Assembly (NCBI GenBank): GCA_002862465.1
Contig: PKDD01000121.1
Span: 1-64,000, forward strand
Reading direction: 5' to 3'
Length of the DNA: 64,000 bases
DNA from: Haliea sp.
Lineage (GTDB): Bacteria; Pseudomonadota; Gammaproteobacteria; Pseudomonadales; Halieaceae
The notes below the pieces were generated by a model. The model had not been told where the DNA came from, made no database searches, and worked only from the letters and a program-made list of their open reading frames with translations. This document shows positions 9,097 to 19,431 of the stretch, in pieces (the stretch's first letter is position 1; each line of letters starts with the position of its first letter). A program made the position numbers and the translations under genes.

Positions 9097-9723
9097 CTAT
9101 AACGGCTTTGCCATTGACTGAATATAGGCGATAACATCATCTAGGTCTTTATCCGTCGGTAAACTCGTGGACATCATCTTCATTTGTCGCCCGTATTTAT
9201 CCTGTGGATGCGTGCCCCGCAAACCCCACTGGAAACCCTGAAACTGCTGCTTTAAATAGGTACCATTCAATATCGACAGAGCCGGTGCGTTCAGACTAGG
9301 ATTACCTTGAGCTTGCCCGCCATGGCAGGCCCCGCATTTTGACTGGTAATAATTATTTCCATTTTTCAGGTTTCCCTCTGGCACAATGGCGGGAGCAATG
9401 CGTGGGAGAGCAGACAAATAATTCGCGACGATAGAGATATCCTCGTCTGACAATGTATCAGCTATCGATTGCATTTGTAGGCCTCGGTTATCACGTGGGT
9501 CACTCCCACGAACGCCTGATTTGAAATACTGCAGCTGTCTCTCAAGATAGTGCGCTCCCTGCCCCGCTAATGCCGGTGCACCCAATTCAATATCGCCTTG
9601 CCCGGCCTCACCATGGCAAACGGCACAGGACTGATATGTTACTGCGGCATCCGGGTCAGCTTGCACTATGATGGCAACCCACATGAACCCCGTCAAAACC
9701 ATGATCCTAGCGATTTTTTTCAT
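9097..9723 (-). CDS. Dihaem cytochrome c4-like protein
   Basis: A 208-residue periplasmic cytochrome with signal peptide MKKIARIMVLTGFMWVAIIV and two class I haem domains, CAVCHG at 33-38 and CGACHG at 130-135. Each is followed by a distal Met loop (GLQMQSIADTLSDEDI; GRQMKMMSTSLPTDKD). This is the cytochrome c4 layout, which passes electrons from the bc1 complex or donors to terminal oxidases or peroxidases. As first gene of the set it is the natural electron donor or acceptor for the MauG-type protein. A GTG 12 bases upstream is an alternative start; neither has a strong ribosome site. Confidence 0.85.
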   Translation of the reverse strand: MKKIARIMVLTGFMWVAIIVQADPDAAVTYQSCAVCHGEAGQGDIELGAPALAGQGAHYLERQLQYFKSGVRGSDPRDNRGLQMQSIADTLSDEDISIVANYLSALPRIAPAIVPEGNLKNGNNYYQSKCGACHGGQAQGNPSLNAPALSILNGTYLKQQFQGFQWGLRGTHPQDKYGRQMKMMSTSLPTDKDLDDVIAYIQSMAKPL

Positions 9724-9834
9724 TATCCAGTACACGTTGACAGGAAAACTGTATAGAACGCCGCAAAGATAGGCAAATAGACCATAGAATTATTATTTCT
9801 GCCTATTGTTTCCAAAGGCATGGTTCGCTACTAC

Positions 9835-10242
9835 TCATTCAGAACGATGTCCGCGCGTGCCCCGCAGACTCTTCTCCATATTGCCAGCAATTGTTCTTGC
9901 CACCTGCTTTGCACGCTCAGTCATCTTACCGGCAAAGTGTTCGTCCGCTGTGGTCCCAAAAAAATCCAGCCAACGCTGAAAATCTTCTTCCTGCAGGACC
10001 CGCTTGTCGTTGAGTCGCCTATGGATACTCATGGTATGCCGCTGGTATTTTTTATCCCCGAGTAATAATTTGCGCCAGTAACTCTTAATATGAGGCAGAT
10101 GTACCGCGAGATCGACCTCTGCAACATCGACAAAAATCGGCGACAATCGCTCATCAGCAAGCACACGTTCGTAGAAACAATCTACGAAGAAATCGATACT
10201 TTCCTTGGAGTCCATATCAGGCCTATCATCACCAGCTATCAT
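9835..10242 (-). CDS. Group III truncated haemoglobin
   Basis: A 135-residue 2-on-2 haemoglobin. B10 tyrosine is Tyr24 in FYERVL, a conserved Trp56 lies in HIKSYWRKLL, the proximal histidine is His74 in MSIHRRL, and FQRWLDFF (88-95) closes the family pattern. Group III globins (Campylobacter Ctb type) bind oxygen or NO and are linked to microaerobic or nitrosative conditions. It lies 4 bases downstream of der and upstream of the c-type cytochrome genes on the same strand. An alternative ATG at 10215 would shorten it by 9 residues. No FNR- or NsrR-type operator is obvious. Confidence 0.85.
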   Translation of the reverse strand: MIAGDDRPDMDSKESIDFFVDCFYERVLADERLSPIFVDVAEVDLAVHLPHIKSYWRKLLLGDKKYQRHTMSIHRRLNDKRVLQEEDFQRWLDFFGTTADEHFAGKMTERAKQVARTIAGNMEKSLRGTRGHRSE

Positions 10243-10246
10243 GATG

Positions 10247-11662
10247 CTATTTATTCTTTTTGCTTTTCTTCGATTTAGTCACATGCGCCATCAGGCGCCG
10301 CTTTCTCTGCACTTGGCGCTGAGTCAGCCTATTGCGCCTATCGGCAAACGGGTTTTCACTGGTACGAAACTCAATACGTATCGGGGTTCCTGTCAACTCC
10401 AACTCGCGGCAATATACTTTCTCCAGATAACGCTTGTAACTCCTAGGAACCTCGCCCGTCTGGTTACCGTGGATTACAATGAGAGGCGGGTTTTGGCCCC
10501 CGGCGTGCGCATAGCGCATCTTGATACGCCGACCATTGAGCATCGGAGGCGCATGATCGAACACCGCAGACTCTAGAATCCGCGTCAATATGTTAGTGTT
10601 CAGCTTTCGAGTGGCCGATGCATAAGCGCTATTAACTGATTTATAGAGATGCCCTACCCCAGTGCCATGCAGCGCTGAAATATAGTGCGTATCGGCATAG
10701 TCCGCAAAGCGCAGTCGGCGGTCCAGCTCACTTTTTATCCAACTCCGCTGACCCGAATCGAGACCATCCCATTTGTTGACTGCCAGAACTAGAGCGCGAC
10801 CTTTGTCTACACAATGACCCAGCAGATGCATGTCCTGATCAACAATGCCTTCGTGGGCATCCATAACCAAAATCACCACATGGGCGTCTTCAATTGCCTT
10901 TAGTGTTTTCACAATGGAAAATTTTTCCACCGCCATCTTTATATTTTTGCGTCGACGCACACCTGCGGTATCAATCAGGGTGTATTTTTGTTCTTCACGC
11001 TCAAAATCGATATATATACTGTCACGGGTGGTTCCCGGTTGATCGAATACTACAACGCGCTCTTCTCCGAAAAGGCGATTCACTAACGTCGACTTGCCGA
11101 CATTAGGGCGTCCCACAATAGCGACCCGAATGCTGTCCGGGTAGCGTTCCCGCTCCAACTTCTCCTCAAGGTCCAGAAAACCGGAGAGGACCTTCTCTAT
11201 CATGCCGCTAACGCCACGACCGTGAGAAGCCGCAATCGCAAACATAGCATCCACGCCGAGCGCATAAAAATCGCTGACAGCAACATCCTCGTTGAGACCA
11301 TCGATCTTATTTACGACCAAGTGAAAAGCTTTATTACCCTGTCGCAATTTAACGGCTAACGCTTGATCCACCGCGTTCAATCCTTCACGACCGTCCACCA
11401 TAAATAATACGACATCGGACTCTTCTATGGCGGTGAGGGCTTGCTGCGCCATAGGGGATTCAACCCCTTCTTCCTCACCAGTAATGCCGCCCGTATCTAT
11501 TACAATAAAAGGAAGTGTGCCAATTTTTGACTCGCCGTATTTTCTATCCCGGGTGAGCCCGGAATAATTAGCGACTAGCGCATCCCTACTGCGAGTTAAC
11601 TGATTGAATAGTGTCGATTTTCCTACGTTGGGGCGGCCTACAATGGCTATTACTGGGATCAT
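10247..11662 (-). CDS. der: Ribosome biogenesis GTPase Der
   Basis: A 471-residue double-domain GTPase (EngA/Der) needed for 50S subunit maturation. The two G domains each begin with GRPNVGKS (9-16 and 184-191), with DTGG and DTAG G3 motifs, NKID (118-121) and NKWD G4 motifs, and a C-terminal KH-like domain that binds RNA. A lysine-rich tail (KSKKSKKNK) ends the protein. The start overlaps the bamB stop by one base (TAATG). The bamB-der pairing is standard in Gammaproteobacteria. Confidence 0.98.
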   Translation of the reverse strand: MIPVIAIVGRPNVGKSTLFNQLTRSRDALVANYSGLTRDRKYGESKIGTLPFIVIDTGGITGEEEGVESPMAQQALTAIEESDVVLFMVDGREGLNAVDQALAVKLRQGNKAFHLVVNKIDGLNEDVAVSDFYALGVDAMFAIAASHGRGVSGMIEKVLSGFLDLEEKLERERYPDSIRVAIVGRPNVGKSTLVNRLFGEERVVVFDQPGTTRDSIYIDFEREEQKYTLIDTAGVRRRKNIKMAVEKFSIVKTLKAIEDAHVVILVMDAHEGIVDQDMHLLGHCVDKGRALVLAVNKWDGLDSGQRSWIKSELDRRLRFADYADTHYISALHGTGVGHLYKSVNSAYASATRKLNTNILTRILESAVFDHAPPMLNGRRIKMRYAHAGGQNPPLIVIHGNQTGEVPRSYKRYLEKVYCRELELTGTPIRIEFRTSENPFADRRNRLTQRQVQRKRRLMAHVTKSKKSKKNK

Positions 11663-12837
11663 TAACTTTTTGCTGTGATCTCATATGCAGCGAGTTCACC
11701 GTCATTAGTGAACACATAAAGAATACCATCTTCGCTCAACATGTCGGCGCGCACTCCATCGCTATCCACCTTGACCCGACCCACAAAATCGCCATCGACC
11801 TGAGAAAGAATATGCACATAACCTTCAAAATCTCCTACCGCCACATAACCGCCAATCGGCATTGGCCTGGATAGCTGACGATAGCCCAGCGCTCCCTGAC
11901 TCCAGCGCACACCTTCCCCATTACGCATAAATGCGTTCAAAGTACCGCTTTCATCAGCGACATAAACATTACCGAACCCAAGGGAGACCCCAGAGAAGGA
12001 GGACGCCTTCTGTTGCCAGATCTTGCGCCCACTTTCGACATTGACCGCGACTACACTGCCCTGATAGCTGACCGCGTACAGTTCATTTCCCGCCAATTCC
12101 ATAGTTCCGTCGATATCAACAATACGCTCAATTTCAGAACGCCCCTGAGGGATAGCCACACGCACTTCCCAAACAATTGAACCGGTCTGTGCATCAAACG
12201 CGAGTACTCGACCGTTAGCAAAGCCCGCATACACCCGATTATTTTCTAAGATGGGAACGCTAGTACCTCGGATAGTTAAAAGGGGAACTGTACTGCTGTA
12301 AGTCCAAAGCAGTTGCCCTGTTGCAAAATCAAGACCCTGCAATTTGCCATTGTAGGTCTGAACAACCACCACCTTGCCGTTAGCCTGTGGTGGTGACAAG
12401 ATTTCTCCCTTTAGCGCCGTCGCCCAAAGCTGCTCGCCAGTGCTGGCATCCAACTTCAGAACAAGGCCCTCACTACTCCCCAGCAAGAGGACATCGTTAT
12501 AGACCCCAACGCCACCAGACAACGCCAGATCGAGGTCGATCTCCCACAGCGTCTTACCTCGCCTGCGATCCACAGCCACGACCTCACCATCGGCGGATGC
12601 CGCGTAAATAACCTCGCCGTCAACGGCAGGCTGTAAACGATAAAAACCATCACCCTGCCCATCACCGACTCTAACTGACCACAGCTCTTTAATATTTACC
12701 GTCTCGGTAATATCTGAAAGTGCCACCGGAGCCATCGGATCATCATCATCTGAATCGAACCATCCTGAAATCGTACTACAACCGGAGGTGCTAAATAGCA
12801 CGGCTAACAATAATAAGTATCGAAATATTTGCCGCAT
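11662..12837 (-). CDS. bamB: Outer membrane protein assembly factor BamB
   Basis: A 391-residue lipoprotein of the BAM complex, which inserts beta-barrels into the outer membrane. The signal peptide ends in the lipobox STSGC with lipidated Cys20. The rest is an eight-bladed propeller built from PQQ-like repeats such as [35 protein letters not shown] and GRKIWQQKA. It follows yfgM by 4 bases and is coupled to der, the conserved hisS-yfgM-bamB-der order. Confidence 0.97.
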   Translation of the reverse strand: MRQIFRYLLLLAVLFSTSGCSTISGWFDSDDDDPMAPVALSDITETVNIKELWSVRVGDGQGDGFYRLQPAVDGEVIYAASADGEVVAVDRRRGKTLWEIDLDLALSGGVGVYNDVLLLGSSEGLVLKLDASTGEQLWATALKGEILSPPQANGKVVVVQTYNGKLQGLDFATGQLLWTYSSTVPLLTIRGTSVPILENNRVYAGFANGRVLAFDAQTGSIVWEVRVAIPQGRSEIERIVDIDGTMELAGNELYAVSYQGSVVAVNVESGRKIWQQKASSFSGVSLGFGNVYVADESGTLNAFMRNGEGVRWSQGALGYRQLSRPMPIGGYVAVGDFEGYVHILSQVDGDFVGRVKVDSDGVRADMLSEDGILYVFTNDGELAAYEITAKS

Positions 12838-12841
12838 GGTG

Positions 12842-13588
12842 TTATTGCTCCAAGGTTTCGACAGGTTCGGTTATAGCTCGTGCCTGCTCAGGTTCATCCG
12901 ACTGCATGCTTATAGTAGCGTCAAGTTCACGCACAGGCACGGGAGTCAGACTTTGCAACTTTTGTTGCAACACCGAAACGTTTAGCCCCTGTTGATTGCC
13001 ACCTGCTTGCGCGAATGCTTGTAAGTATGCATCCCGTGCTTCGTCTACGCGTCCAATACTCTGCAGAATGTCGCCACGCGCAGCAGCGTAGGACGCGCCA
13101 TAGGGACCTGGCGCAGCATCTTCTAGAATTGCCAGCGCCTGACCAGTATCGCCAGATGCAGCCAACACGCGAGCTAACCTCAACTGTGCAATCTGCTCAG
13201 CATCACTGCCCTTTTCGGCCTTTCCCAGAACCCAACGGAGTTCGTCCTCTGCCTCTGACAGTGCACCCCGATTAACCGCCAGCGCGGCAAGGTGCAGCGC
13301 AGCAAACTGAGCGTAGACAGTCCCATCAAAATGCTGTTTCAACTGTTCCGCTAAGTTAACACCTGCTTGCGAATTCATCGATGCATTGTTGGCGCCAATA
13401 GCCTGCAGCATCGCCTGATAAACAGTGGAAGCCTCTGCCTGACGGTCCTCTTGACGAGATTGCCATGTCTGCCAAGCAAAGCTCCCAACGAGTGCGATGA
13501 TCACCGCCGCGATTATGGACCGTCCATTTTCTTGCCACCAGCGACGCAGCGCTTCAACCTGTTCTTCTTCAGTACGATATTCTTCCAC
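12842..13588 (-). CDS. yfgM: YfgM family SecYEG-associated chaperone
   Basis: A 248-residue inner-membrane protein. A short cytoplasmic N-terminus (EEEQVEALRRWWQENG) precedes one transmembrane segment (about 24-41) and a periplasmic TPR-like domain rich in alanine helices. YfgM docks at SecYEG with PpiD and helps hand exported proteins to periplasmic chaperones. The C-terminal about 35 residues are acidic and low in complexity, beyond the usual domain. It lies between hisS (25 bases) and bamB (4 bases). Confidence 0.92.
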   Translation of the reverse strand: MEEYRTEEEQVEALRRWWQENGRSIIAAVIIALVGSFAWQTWQSRQEDRQAEASTVYQAMLQAIGANNASMNSQAGVNLAEQLKQHFDGTVYAQFAALHLAALAVNRGALSEAEDELRWVLGKAEKGSDAEQIAQLRLARVLAASGDTGQALAILEDAAPGPYGASYAAARGDILQSIGRVDEARDAYLQAFAQAGGNQQGLNVSVLQQKLQSLTPVPVRELDATISMQSDEPEQARAITEPVETLEQ

Positions 13589-13612
13589 GTTGTTTTTTCC
13601 TCTTACACGATC

Positions 13613-14920
13613 TCAAGACGCAATTAACGCGCACAATGTCGAATCCAATTCTATGAGTGGTACGGTACTCTGAGCGGGACCTTCGACAGTGCCCTCACGC
13701 AGCGATTTTACTGTGACTGCATGCGCTGCTACTTCGTTCTCACCCCAAATAAGAGCAACACGAGCGCCACTCTTATCAGCCTTTTTCATTTGGCTTTTAA
13801 AACTTCCACCTCCCATATGCTGCATTATGCGCAGCTGCGGATTCTCCTCACGGATACGCTCAGTAGCCACTAGCGCCATCACTTCTGCATCAGCTCCAAC
13901 GGCTACCACATACACATCGACAGTCGCCGCTTCTGCTACCGCTCCCTGCTCAGCAAGCAGAAGCACTAAACGCTCCATGCCCATGGCAAAACCAACCGCC
14001 GGAGTGGATTTACCACCCAACTGCTGTACCAGGCCATCGTAACGGCCTCCAGCACAAACCGTGCCCTGCGCTCCAAGCTTATCTGTCACCCACTCAAACA
14101 CTGTCTTGTTATAATAATCTAATCCCCTAACAAGTCGCTGGTTGACTGTATAAGCCACTCCTGCCGCATTGAGCAGTTCACACAAGCGTGCAAAATCGGT
14201 GTCCGCCTCTTCATCAAGAAACTCTTCTAGCGTAGGTCCACCATCCAGTATCGCTTGTGTTTCGGCGCTCTTACTGTCCAGAATACGTAATGGATTGCTG
14301 TGCAAACGGCGTTGACTGTCAGCATCAAGTGCGTCTGCGTGCGCTTGGAGGTAATCGACCAAAGCATCTCGATAGGCTTTGCGCGCTCTAGCATTACCGA
14401 TAGAATTTATCTGTAACTCGACACAATCAGTGAGACCAAGGCGCCTCCATAATCTGGCGCATAACAATATTAGCTCTGCATCCATATCTGGCGTGGCGAC
14501 ACCAAAGGCCTCTACTCCCGTCTGATGAAACTGGCGCTGCCGACCTTTCTGCGGCCGCTCATAGCGAAACATTGGGCCCATATACCAGAGGCGCTGCGGA
14601 GTGCTAAGTATTCCCTGCTGAATTGCAGCCCGAACACAGCCCGCCGTTCCTTCCGGACGCAGCGTCATGCTGTCGCCATTGCGATCATCAAAGGTATACA
14701 TCTCTTTCTCAACAATGTCAGTGATTTCACCAATCGAACGTTTGAATAGTGCTGTCTTTTCTACCACGGGCAAACGTATCTCGCCATAACCATAAGCAGC
14801 AAGAACGGCAGCCACAGTGCGCTCTAAAAACTGCCAGCGCAGTGCCTCTTCCGGCAGTATATCCCTCATCCCGCGAATGGCGGTTACTTCACTCACAAGT
14901 TCTCCCGTCTGGGGCGCCAC
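13613..14920 (-). CDS. hisS: Histidyl-tRNA synthetase
   Basis: A 435-residue class II aminoacyl-tRNA synthetase that charges tRNA-His. Seen are class II motif 2 (LRPEGTAG at about 82-89 and [11 protein letters not shown]), the histidine-specific [11 protein letters not shown] and AGGRYDGL motifs, motif 3 [11 protein letters not shown], and a C-terminal anticodon-binding domain. The start shares one base with the ispG stop. The ispG-hisS coupling is widespread in this class. Confidence 0.98.
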   Translation of the reverse strand: MAPQTGELVSEVTAIRGMRDILPEEALRWQFLERTVAAVLAAYGYGEIRLPVVEKTALFKRSIGEITDIVEKEMYTFDDRNGDSMTLRPEGTAGCVRAAIQQGILSTPQRLWYMGPMFRYERPQKGRQRQFHQTGVEAFGVATPDMDAELILLCARLWRRLGLTDCVELQINSIGNARARKAYRDALVDYLQAHADALDADSQRRLHSNPLRILDSKSAETQAILDGGPTLEEFLDEEADTDFARLCELLNAAGVAYTVNQRLVRGLDYYNKTVFEWVTDKLGAQGTVCAGGRYDGLVQQLGGKSTPAVGFAMGMERLVLLLAEQGAVAEAATVDVYVVAVGADAEVMALVATERIREENPQLRIMQHMGGGSFKSQMKKADKSGARVALIWGENEVAAHAVTVKSLREGTVEGPAQSTVPLIELDSTLCALIAS

Positions 14921-16056
14921 TAATCATGGGGGTGACTCCTTGCAATCAATTGTTCTTCTTGCGCGACACGACGCTTTTCTAAATCACTTGCACGCGCTCG
15001 AATAACCTCTTCAAGGTGATCAACAAAATCCTCGTTATTGATCTTGTGATGAGGCTCTCCATCAATATATATCAAGTTATTGGGACTAGCCCCAGTCAGC
15101 CCGACATCAGCTTCGCGCGCTTCCCCCGGACCGTTGACGATACAGCCAATGACGGCAACGTCCATAGGTGTACGGACGTCCTCTAGACGCTGTTCTAAAA
15201 TATTCATCGTCGCAACAACATCGAAATTCTGTCTTGAGCAGCTAGGGCAGGCAATAAAATTTATGCCATTAGCTCGTATCTGAAGGCTTTTTAAAATGTC
15301 AAAACCAACTTTAACTTCTTCAACCGGGTCTGCTGCGAGCGAAACGCGCAGCGTATCACCGATACCGTCCATCAACAGCATGCCCAATCCAACAGCGGAT
15401 TTGACCGTCCCGCCGCGTAAACCTCCAGCCTCAGTGATGCCTAAATGCAGGGGCTGGTCAATCTGTTTAGCAAGTAAACGATAAGCCGCCACTGCCATAA
15501 ATACGCCTGACGCTTTCACACTCACCTTAAATTCTGGGTAGTTATACTTGTCTAAGATATCGACATGGCGCATGGCTGACTCCACCAACGCCTCAGGCGT
15601 AGGCTCACCGTACTTGCGTTGCAAGTCTTTGCTCAAGGACCCTGCATTCACTCCTATGCGGATCGGAATACCTTTATCACGCGCGCTATCTATAACAGCA
15701 CGTACTTTACTGTCTTTTCCTATATTGCCGGGATTGATACGTAAGCAGTCGACACCATACTCGGCCACTTTAAGAGCTATATTGTGGTCAAAATGAATGT
15801 CGGCGATTAACGGCACTGTCGCCTGTTCACGGATCTGCCTAAAGGCTTCAGCCGCCTCCATCGTGGGCACGGATACCCTAACAATATCGGCACCCGCTTC
15901 AGCAATCGCGCGCACCTGAGCGACTGTTGAGGCCACATCACAGGTATCCGTATTGGTCATACTTTGCACGCTGATCGGCGCACCGCCGCCGACCGGGACA
16001 TTGCCGACAAATATCTGCCTAGAAACCCTGCGCTTAATAGGAGATTCAATTTTCAT
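14920..16056 (-). CDS. ispG: 4-hydroxy-3-methylbut-2-enyl diphosphate synthase (flavodoxin)
   Basis: A 378-residue [4Fe-4S] enzyme of the MEP isoprenoid pathway that converts MEcPP to HMBPP. The TIM-barrel N-terminus has [12 protein letters not shown]. The C-terminal cluster domain has ACPSCSRQ (two Cys ligands) and [10 protein letters not shown] (third Cys and the Glu ligand). Being an iron-sulphur enzyme it fits the nearby isc genes functionally. It overlaps the 3' end of the rodZ-like gene by 11 bases. Confidence 0.98.
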   Translation of the reverse strand: MKIESPIKRRVSRQIFVGNVPVGGGAPISVQSMTNTDTCDVASTVAQVRAIAEAGADIVRVSVPTMEAAEAFRQIREQATVPLIADIHFDHNIALKVAEYGVDCLRINPGNIGKDSKVRAVIDSARDKGIPIRIGVNAGSLSKDLQRKYGEPTPEALVESAMRHVDILDKYNYPEFKVSVKASGVFMAVAAYRLLAKQIDQPLHLGITEAGGLRGGTVKSAVGLGMLLMDGIGDTLRVSLAADPVEEVKVGFDILKSLQIRANGINFIACPSCSRQNFDVVATMNILEQRLEDVRTPMDVAVIGCIVNGPGEAREADVGLTGASPNNLIYIDGEPHHKINNEDFVDHLEEVIRARASDLEKRRVAQEEQLIARSHPHD

Positions 16057-16534
16057 GCATCACCTCGAATTCGGAACGGTCATTCGTCGCAACAGCTAAT
16101 GAGGCATCTCCACTCAATGTGGACACAGACGAATCAGCGCTATCGCTTTTCGACCACCACAACAGGCCTATCAACAGTAATAACACTCCTAGACCGATCA
16201 CCACACCAAGCCCCGTTCGTTGCAATTGCAAAGGCCTCGCATTCTTCCGCTTGTCATTGTGAATCGGCGCATCCGCGCTGACCTGATCAAATACAGACAT
16301 CAAGTTTTCTTCATGCAAACCTAACATCCGCCCATAAGCTTTGACATAACCTCTCGCAAAAGACGGACTCCGCAACGACGTATAATCGTCCCGCTCAATA
16401 ATCCCAACATAGTTAGGCATTAAATTCAGTCGATCAGCCGCCTCACGTTCGCTCAAACCTTGCTTTTCCCTTGCAACTCTCAGCAAGAATCCCGGCGTCG
16501 TAAAAGCGTCAATCTGCAGAGTGTCATCAGTCAC
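16046..16534 (-). CDS. rodZ: Short RodZ-like protein (HTH plus one TM)
   Basis: A 162-residue membrane protein with the cytoplasmic Xre-type helix-turn-helix of RodZ (residues about 15-70, including [19 protein letters not shown] and [14 protein letters not shown]) and a single transmembrane helix (about 108-127). RodZ ties MreB filaments to the cell-wall machine. The periplasmic part is only about 34 residues, so the beta-rich C-terminal domain of full RodZ (roughly 330 residues) is absent. No frameshift or run-on is visible because ispG starts immediately. I chose the GTG at 16534, just after the pilF stop; a TTG at 16567 would overlap pilF and has no ribosome site. Position between pilF and ispG is the usual one for rodZ. 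Confidence 0.82.
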   Translation of the reverse strand: MTDDTLQIDAFTTPGFLLRVAREKQGLSEREAADRLNLMPNYVGIIERDDYTSLRSPSFARGYVKAYGRMLGLHEENLMSVFDQVSADAPIHNDKRKNARPLQLQRTGLGVVIGLGVLLLLIGLLWWSKSDSADSSVSTLSGDASLAVATNDRSEFEVMHEN

Positions 16535-16535
16535 T

Positions 16536-17324
16536 TCATTTGGTCCGTTTATACGCCTGATATTCAATAGAATTAGGAAAGCGGCTACTTAGGGATAATA
16601 TGTAACTCGCTTCGGCATCTCGGTCATCGTTAATTCTAGCCAAGCGAACACCCAACAGTAACCCACGAGCCGATTGTTGAGGCACCACAGTGCGATAAAT
16701 ACGATAGTACTTGTTCGCTGTCGGATAATCTCCGGCATCAAAACGTATCTGTGCGATCTCCAACAGTGCCACCGGATTGGCACGGTCCATAGCTAGTGCG
16801 CGCACAAATGCCTCTTCGGCGCCCTGCGTATCAAACAGTTGGATGCGGCACAATCCCAAGTTTACAAATGCATTGGGCCGACCCGAATACAACGTATCTT
16901 GAATAACATAATCTAACTGTTTCTCCGCCTCCTGATAACGCTCTTGGCTGTACAAAAAAGCTGCATAGTTATTACGACAGCGTGAACATTTGCCATCCAG
17001 CCGTATCGATTTTTTAAAGTTTTTTTCGGCGAGCTCATACTCTCCGGTACTCTGATAGACTAGGGCAAAGGCCTCGTAAATCTCCGCATTATCATCATCG
17101 ATCTGCATAGCCAACTCAAGATTGCGCTTAGCAGCAACCCAATTACCCGTGCCAATATAATCGCGAGCAAGCGCTACACGCGTATCTAGAGCTCTTTGGG
17201 GCGACGCATCCTCGCTAAAACCACCAGTGGTTGTTGAGATGCAACCCCCCAACATCATAAATGTGAAGAACAGGGGCAGCTGAAACGCACAATTTTTCAA
17301 CCTGATCGACATCTGAAATCGCAT
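16536..17324 (-). CDS. pilF: Type IV pilus biogenesis lipoprotein PilF/PilW
   Basis: A 262-residue TPR lipoprotein, the pilotin that brings the PilQ secretin to the outer membrane. The signal peptide ends with the lipobox LGGC (Cys28). Several TPR units follow, for example YIGTGNWVAAKRNLELA, YEAFALVYQSTGEYELAEK and FVNLGLCRIQLFDTQGAEE. The ATG at 17324 has GGGGTGA just upstream; a GTG at 17330 overlaps the rlmN stop (GTGA). No other pilus genes are in the window, which is normal for pilF. Confidence 0.9.
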   Translation of the reverse strand: MRFQMSIRLKNCAFQLPLFFTFMMLGGCISTTTGGFSEDASPQRALDTRVALARDYIGTGNWVAAKRNLELAMQIDDDNAEIYEAFALVYQSTGEYELAEKNFKKSIRLDGKCSRCRNNYAAFLYSQERYQEAEKQLDYVIQDTLYSGRPNAFVNLGLCRIQLFDTQGAEEAFVRALAMDRANPVALLEIAQIRFDAGDYPTANKYYRIYRTVVPQQSARGLLLGVRLARINDDRDAEASYILSLSSRFPNSIEYQAYKRTK

Positions 17325-17326
17325 GC

Positions 17327-18481
17327 TCACCCCACTGAAATTATCTGAGCATCCGCGGATGCACGATAACGACTGCTGCGGTTGGTGCGATCCACTACCT
17401 CACCAACTAATTGGCCACAGGCCGCATTTATATCATCACCGCGCGTTGTTCTTATCGTGACAATATAGCCCGCGTCGATTAACACTTGCCAGAAGCGCGA
17501 TACCGTATTGCCGCTTGGCCGCCGATATTCTGACTGTGAAAACGTATTGAAAGGAATCAAGTTGATTTTACAGGGCACATCCCGCAGTAACTCTGCCAGT
17601 TCAAGAGCCTGTTCGCGGTGATCGTTTACACCTTCAATTAAAGTATATTCTATCGTCACCACTCGATTCTTGTCACTTTGGGCCGCCATATAATTGCGAC
17701 AACTCTCAAGCAGGACAGCTATAGGATACTTGCGATTGATCGGCACCAGTTGACTGCGCAGCGCATCGTTGGGCGCGTGCAGAGACACAGCTAGAGAAAC
17801 CTCGCTAACACCGGCCAACCTATCCAGCGCAGGAACAACACCGGAAGTACTCAAGGTCACGCGACGCTTAGACAAACCGTAAGCCAGATCTTCAAGCATG
17901 AGATCCATCGCTGCAACCACGTTATCAAAATTAAGCAGTGGCTCACCCATACCCATCATCACTACATTAGTGACGATGCGTCGATCGCTATGCTGGAAGC
18001 CATCGTAAGACTTTATCGCCAGCCACACCTGACCAATAATTTCAGCTGCACTTAAATCTCTCTGAAAACCCTGCTTCCCCGTAGAGCAAAAGCTGCAATC
18101 CAAACTGCAACCTACCTGTGACGACACGCACAGCGTGGCTCGATTGCCCGCAGGAATTAACACCGCTTCGACCAGGCCGCCACCCTTGACTCGAATCGCC
18201 CACTTGCGCGTGCCATCACGGGAATCCTGCTGGCTAGCGACTTCAGGAGGCCGCACTTCGGCGACTTCCGCAAGGGTCTCTCTCAGCGCCTTACCTAGGT
18301 TAGACATTTCTTCGATGCGCGTGATGCCGGCATGGTGTATCCACTTCAAAACCTGGTGAGCCCGAAATTTCTTTTCACCCATATCCAAAAAGAAATGTTC
18401 CATCTGCGGCCGCGACAACCCCATCAAGTTGACCTTGGTGTCTTGCGATGCAGCCGAGGGAAGAACAATAGAAGCAGTCAT
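17327..18481 (-). CDS. rlmN: Dual-specificity 23S rRNA A2503 / tRNA A37 methyltransferase RlmN
   Basis: A 384-residue radical-SAM enzyme that makes m2A in 23S rRNA and in some tRNAs. The radical-SAM cysteines are in [11 protein letters not shown], and a C-terminal Cys in NAACGQL is the residue methylated during the reaction. The N-terminus has the family start [16 protein letters not shown]. An open frame extends 37 codons upstream into ndk, but the ATG at 18481 gives normal family length and leaves a 25-base gap after ndk, so I use it. Confidence 0.97.
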   Translation of the reverse strand: MTASIVLPSAASQDTKVNLMGLSRPQMEHFFLDMGEKKFRAHQVLKWIHHAGITRIEEMSNLGKALRETLAEVAEVRPPEVASQQDSRDGTRKWAIRVKGGGLVEAVLIPAGNRATLCVSSQVGCSLDCSFCSTGKQGFQRDLSAAEIIGQVWLAIKSYDGFQHSDRRIVTNVVMMGMGEPLLNFDNVVAAMDLMLEDLAYGLSKRRVTLSTSGVVPALDRLAGVSEVSLAVSLHAPNDALRSQLVPINRKYPIAVLLESCRNYMAAQSDKNRVVTIEYTLIEGVNDHREQALELAELLRDVPCKINLIPFNTFSQSEYRRPSGNTVSRFWQVLIDAGYIVTIRTTRGDDINAACGQLVGEVVDRTNRSSRYRASADAQIISVG

Positions 18482-18506
18482 AAAAAGCCGCCTGAAGCCG
18501 GAAAGC

Positions 18507-18932
18507 CTAGCGCCCGCAGAGTTCGCTGGAGGCGAAAAAATAAGCAATTTCGCGAGCCGCAGACTCGGAAGAATCAGAACCATGTACCGCATTGGCGTCT
18601 ATCGATGATGCGAAATCTGCTCGAATAGTACCCTCAGCAGCTTCCGCTGGATTAGTCGCACCCATTAACTCTCTGTTCTTTGTAACAGCGCTCTCACCCT
18701 GCAGCACTTGCACCATAACAGGGCCAGATGTCATAAACTCAATCAGAGCTGGGAAAAATGGCCGCTCCTTATGCTCCGCATAAAATCCACCTGCGACAGA
18801 ATCACTCAAACGAAGCATCTTGGAAGCCACGATTTCTAATCCGTTGGCTTCAAATCTCGAGTAAATCTTGCCAATAATACTTTTGCCAACCGCGTCGGGC
18901 TTAATGATAGACAGTGTCTGTTCTACAGCCAT
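18507..18932 (-). CDS. ndk: Nucleoside diphosphate kinase
   Basis: A 141-residue NDP kinase that balances nucleoside triphosphate pools. It starts with the family motif [12 protein letters not shown]-like [14 protein letters not shown] and has the catalytic His117 in NAVHGSDS. Length is typical. It follows iscX after a 290-base gap and precedes rlmN, the usual Pseudomonas-type order. Confidence 0.98.
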   Translation of the reverse strand: MAVEQTLSIIKPDAVGKSIIGKIYSRFEANGLEIVASKMLRLSDSVAGGFYAEHKERPFFPALIEFMTSGPVMVQVLQGESAVTKNRELMGATNPAEAAEGTIRADFASSIDANAVHGSDSSESAAREIAYFFASSELCGR

Positions 18933-19222
18933 CGTGACTCTCCAAAAAAATTCATCATTTAAAGCGCGTAATTATACGGATTTTAGGTCGCCGTTTCACC
19001 TGCAAACATAGTTAGCTGGCAGATTCTTTTTCTTTTAAATCAGCGCGTTACAAATCGACGGAACAAATAAGACAAATTACAGCCCACGCGACGTCTGACG
19101 CAGAGGCAAAGGCCGCAACAATGGACTAGAGAGAGTACCGCCACAGGGGACCAAGAAACCGGACGCAAGTCCCTGAGCGCGAGGGTCGTCGGGGCAGGGA
19201 CAGTGCGCGCTTCTAATGACAG
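18933..19222. other. Spacer between iscX and ndk with a 7-bp hairpin
   Basis: A 290-base gap with no coding signal that I accept. It holds a perfect inverted repeat GTCCCTG (19169-19175) / CAGGGAC (19195-19201) with a 19-base GC-rich loop. There is no T-run after it on the minus strand, so it is not a classical terminator of the isc operon; it could be an RNA processing or stability element. The ndk promoter should be in the AT-richer part (about 18940-19080). Confidence 0.35.
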
Positions 19223-19426
19223 CTACTGCAACTCTTCAATCCAGGCACCCTGAATGGCCTCTAAGATCTTCTCGCCACAACGGGTGGGCTCATCATCGAA
19301 GTCATGCAAGGCAATCACCCAATTGCGCAGGTCGACAAAATTAACCGACAGCGGGTCTACATCAGGGTGGGCCTCCATTAATTCAATGGCAATCTCAGTA
19401 ATATCAGTCCACTGCATAAAAGCCAT
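19223..19426 (-). CDS. iscX: Fe-S assembly protein IscX
   Basis: A 67-residue acidic protein that binds IscS and iron and tunes cluster assembly. It shows the family body WTDITEIAIELMEAHPDVDP, the core LHDFDDEPTR and the end EKILEAIQGAWIEE. Length agrees with E. coli IscX (66). Start at 19426 gives that length; a TTG at 19435 and an ATG at 19417 are alternatives. It is the last gene of the isc operon, directly after fdx. Confidence 0.93.
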   Translation of the reverse strand: MAFMQWTDITEIAIELMEAHPDVDPLSVNFVDLRNWVIALHDFDDEPTRCGEKILEAIQGAWIEELQ

Positions 19427-19431
19427 CTCTC

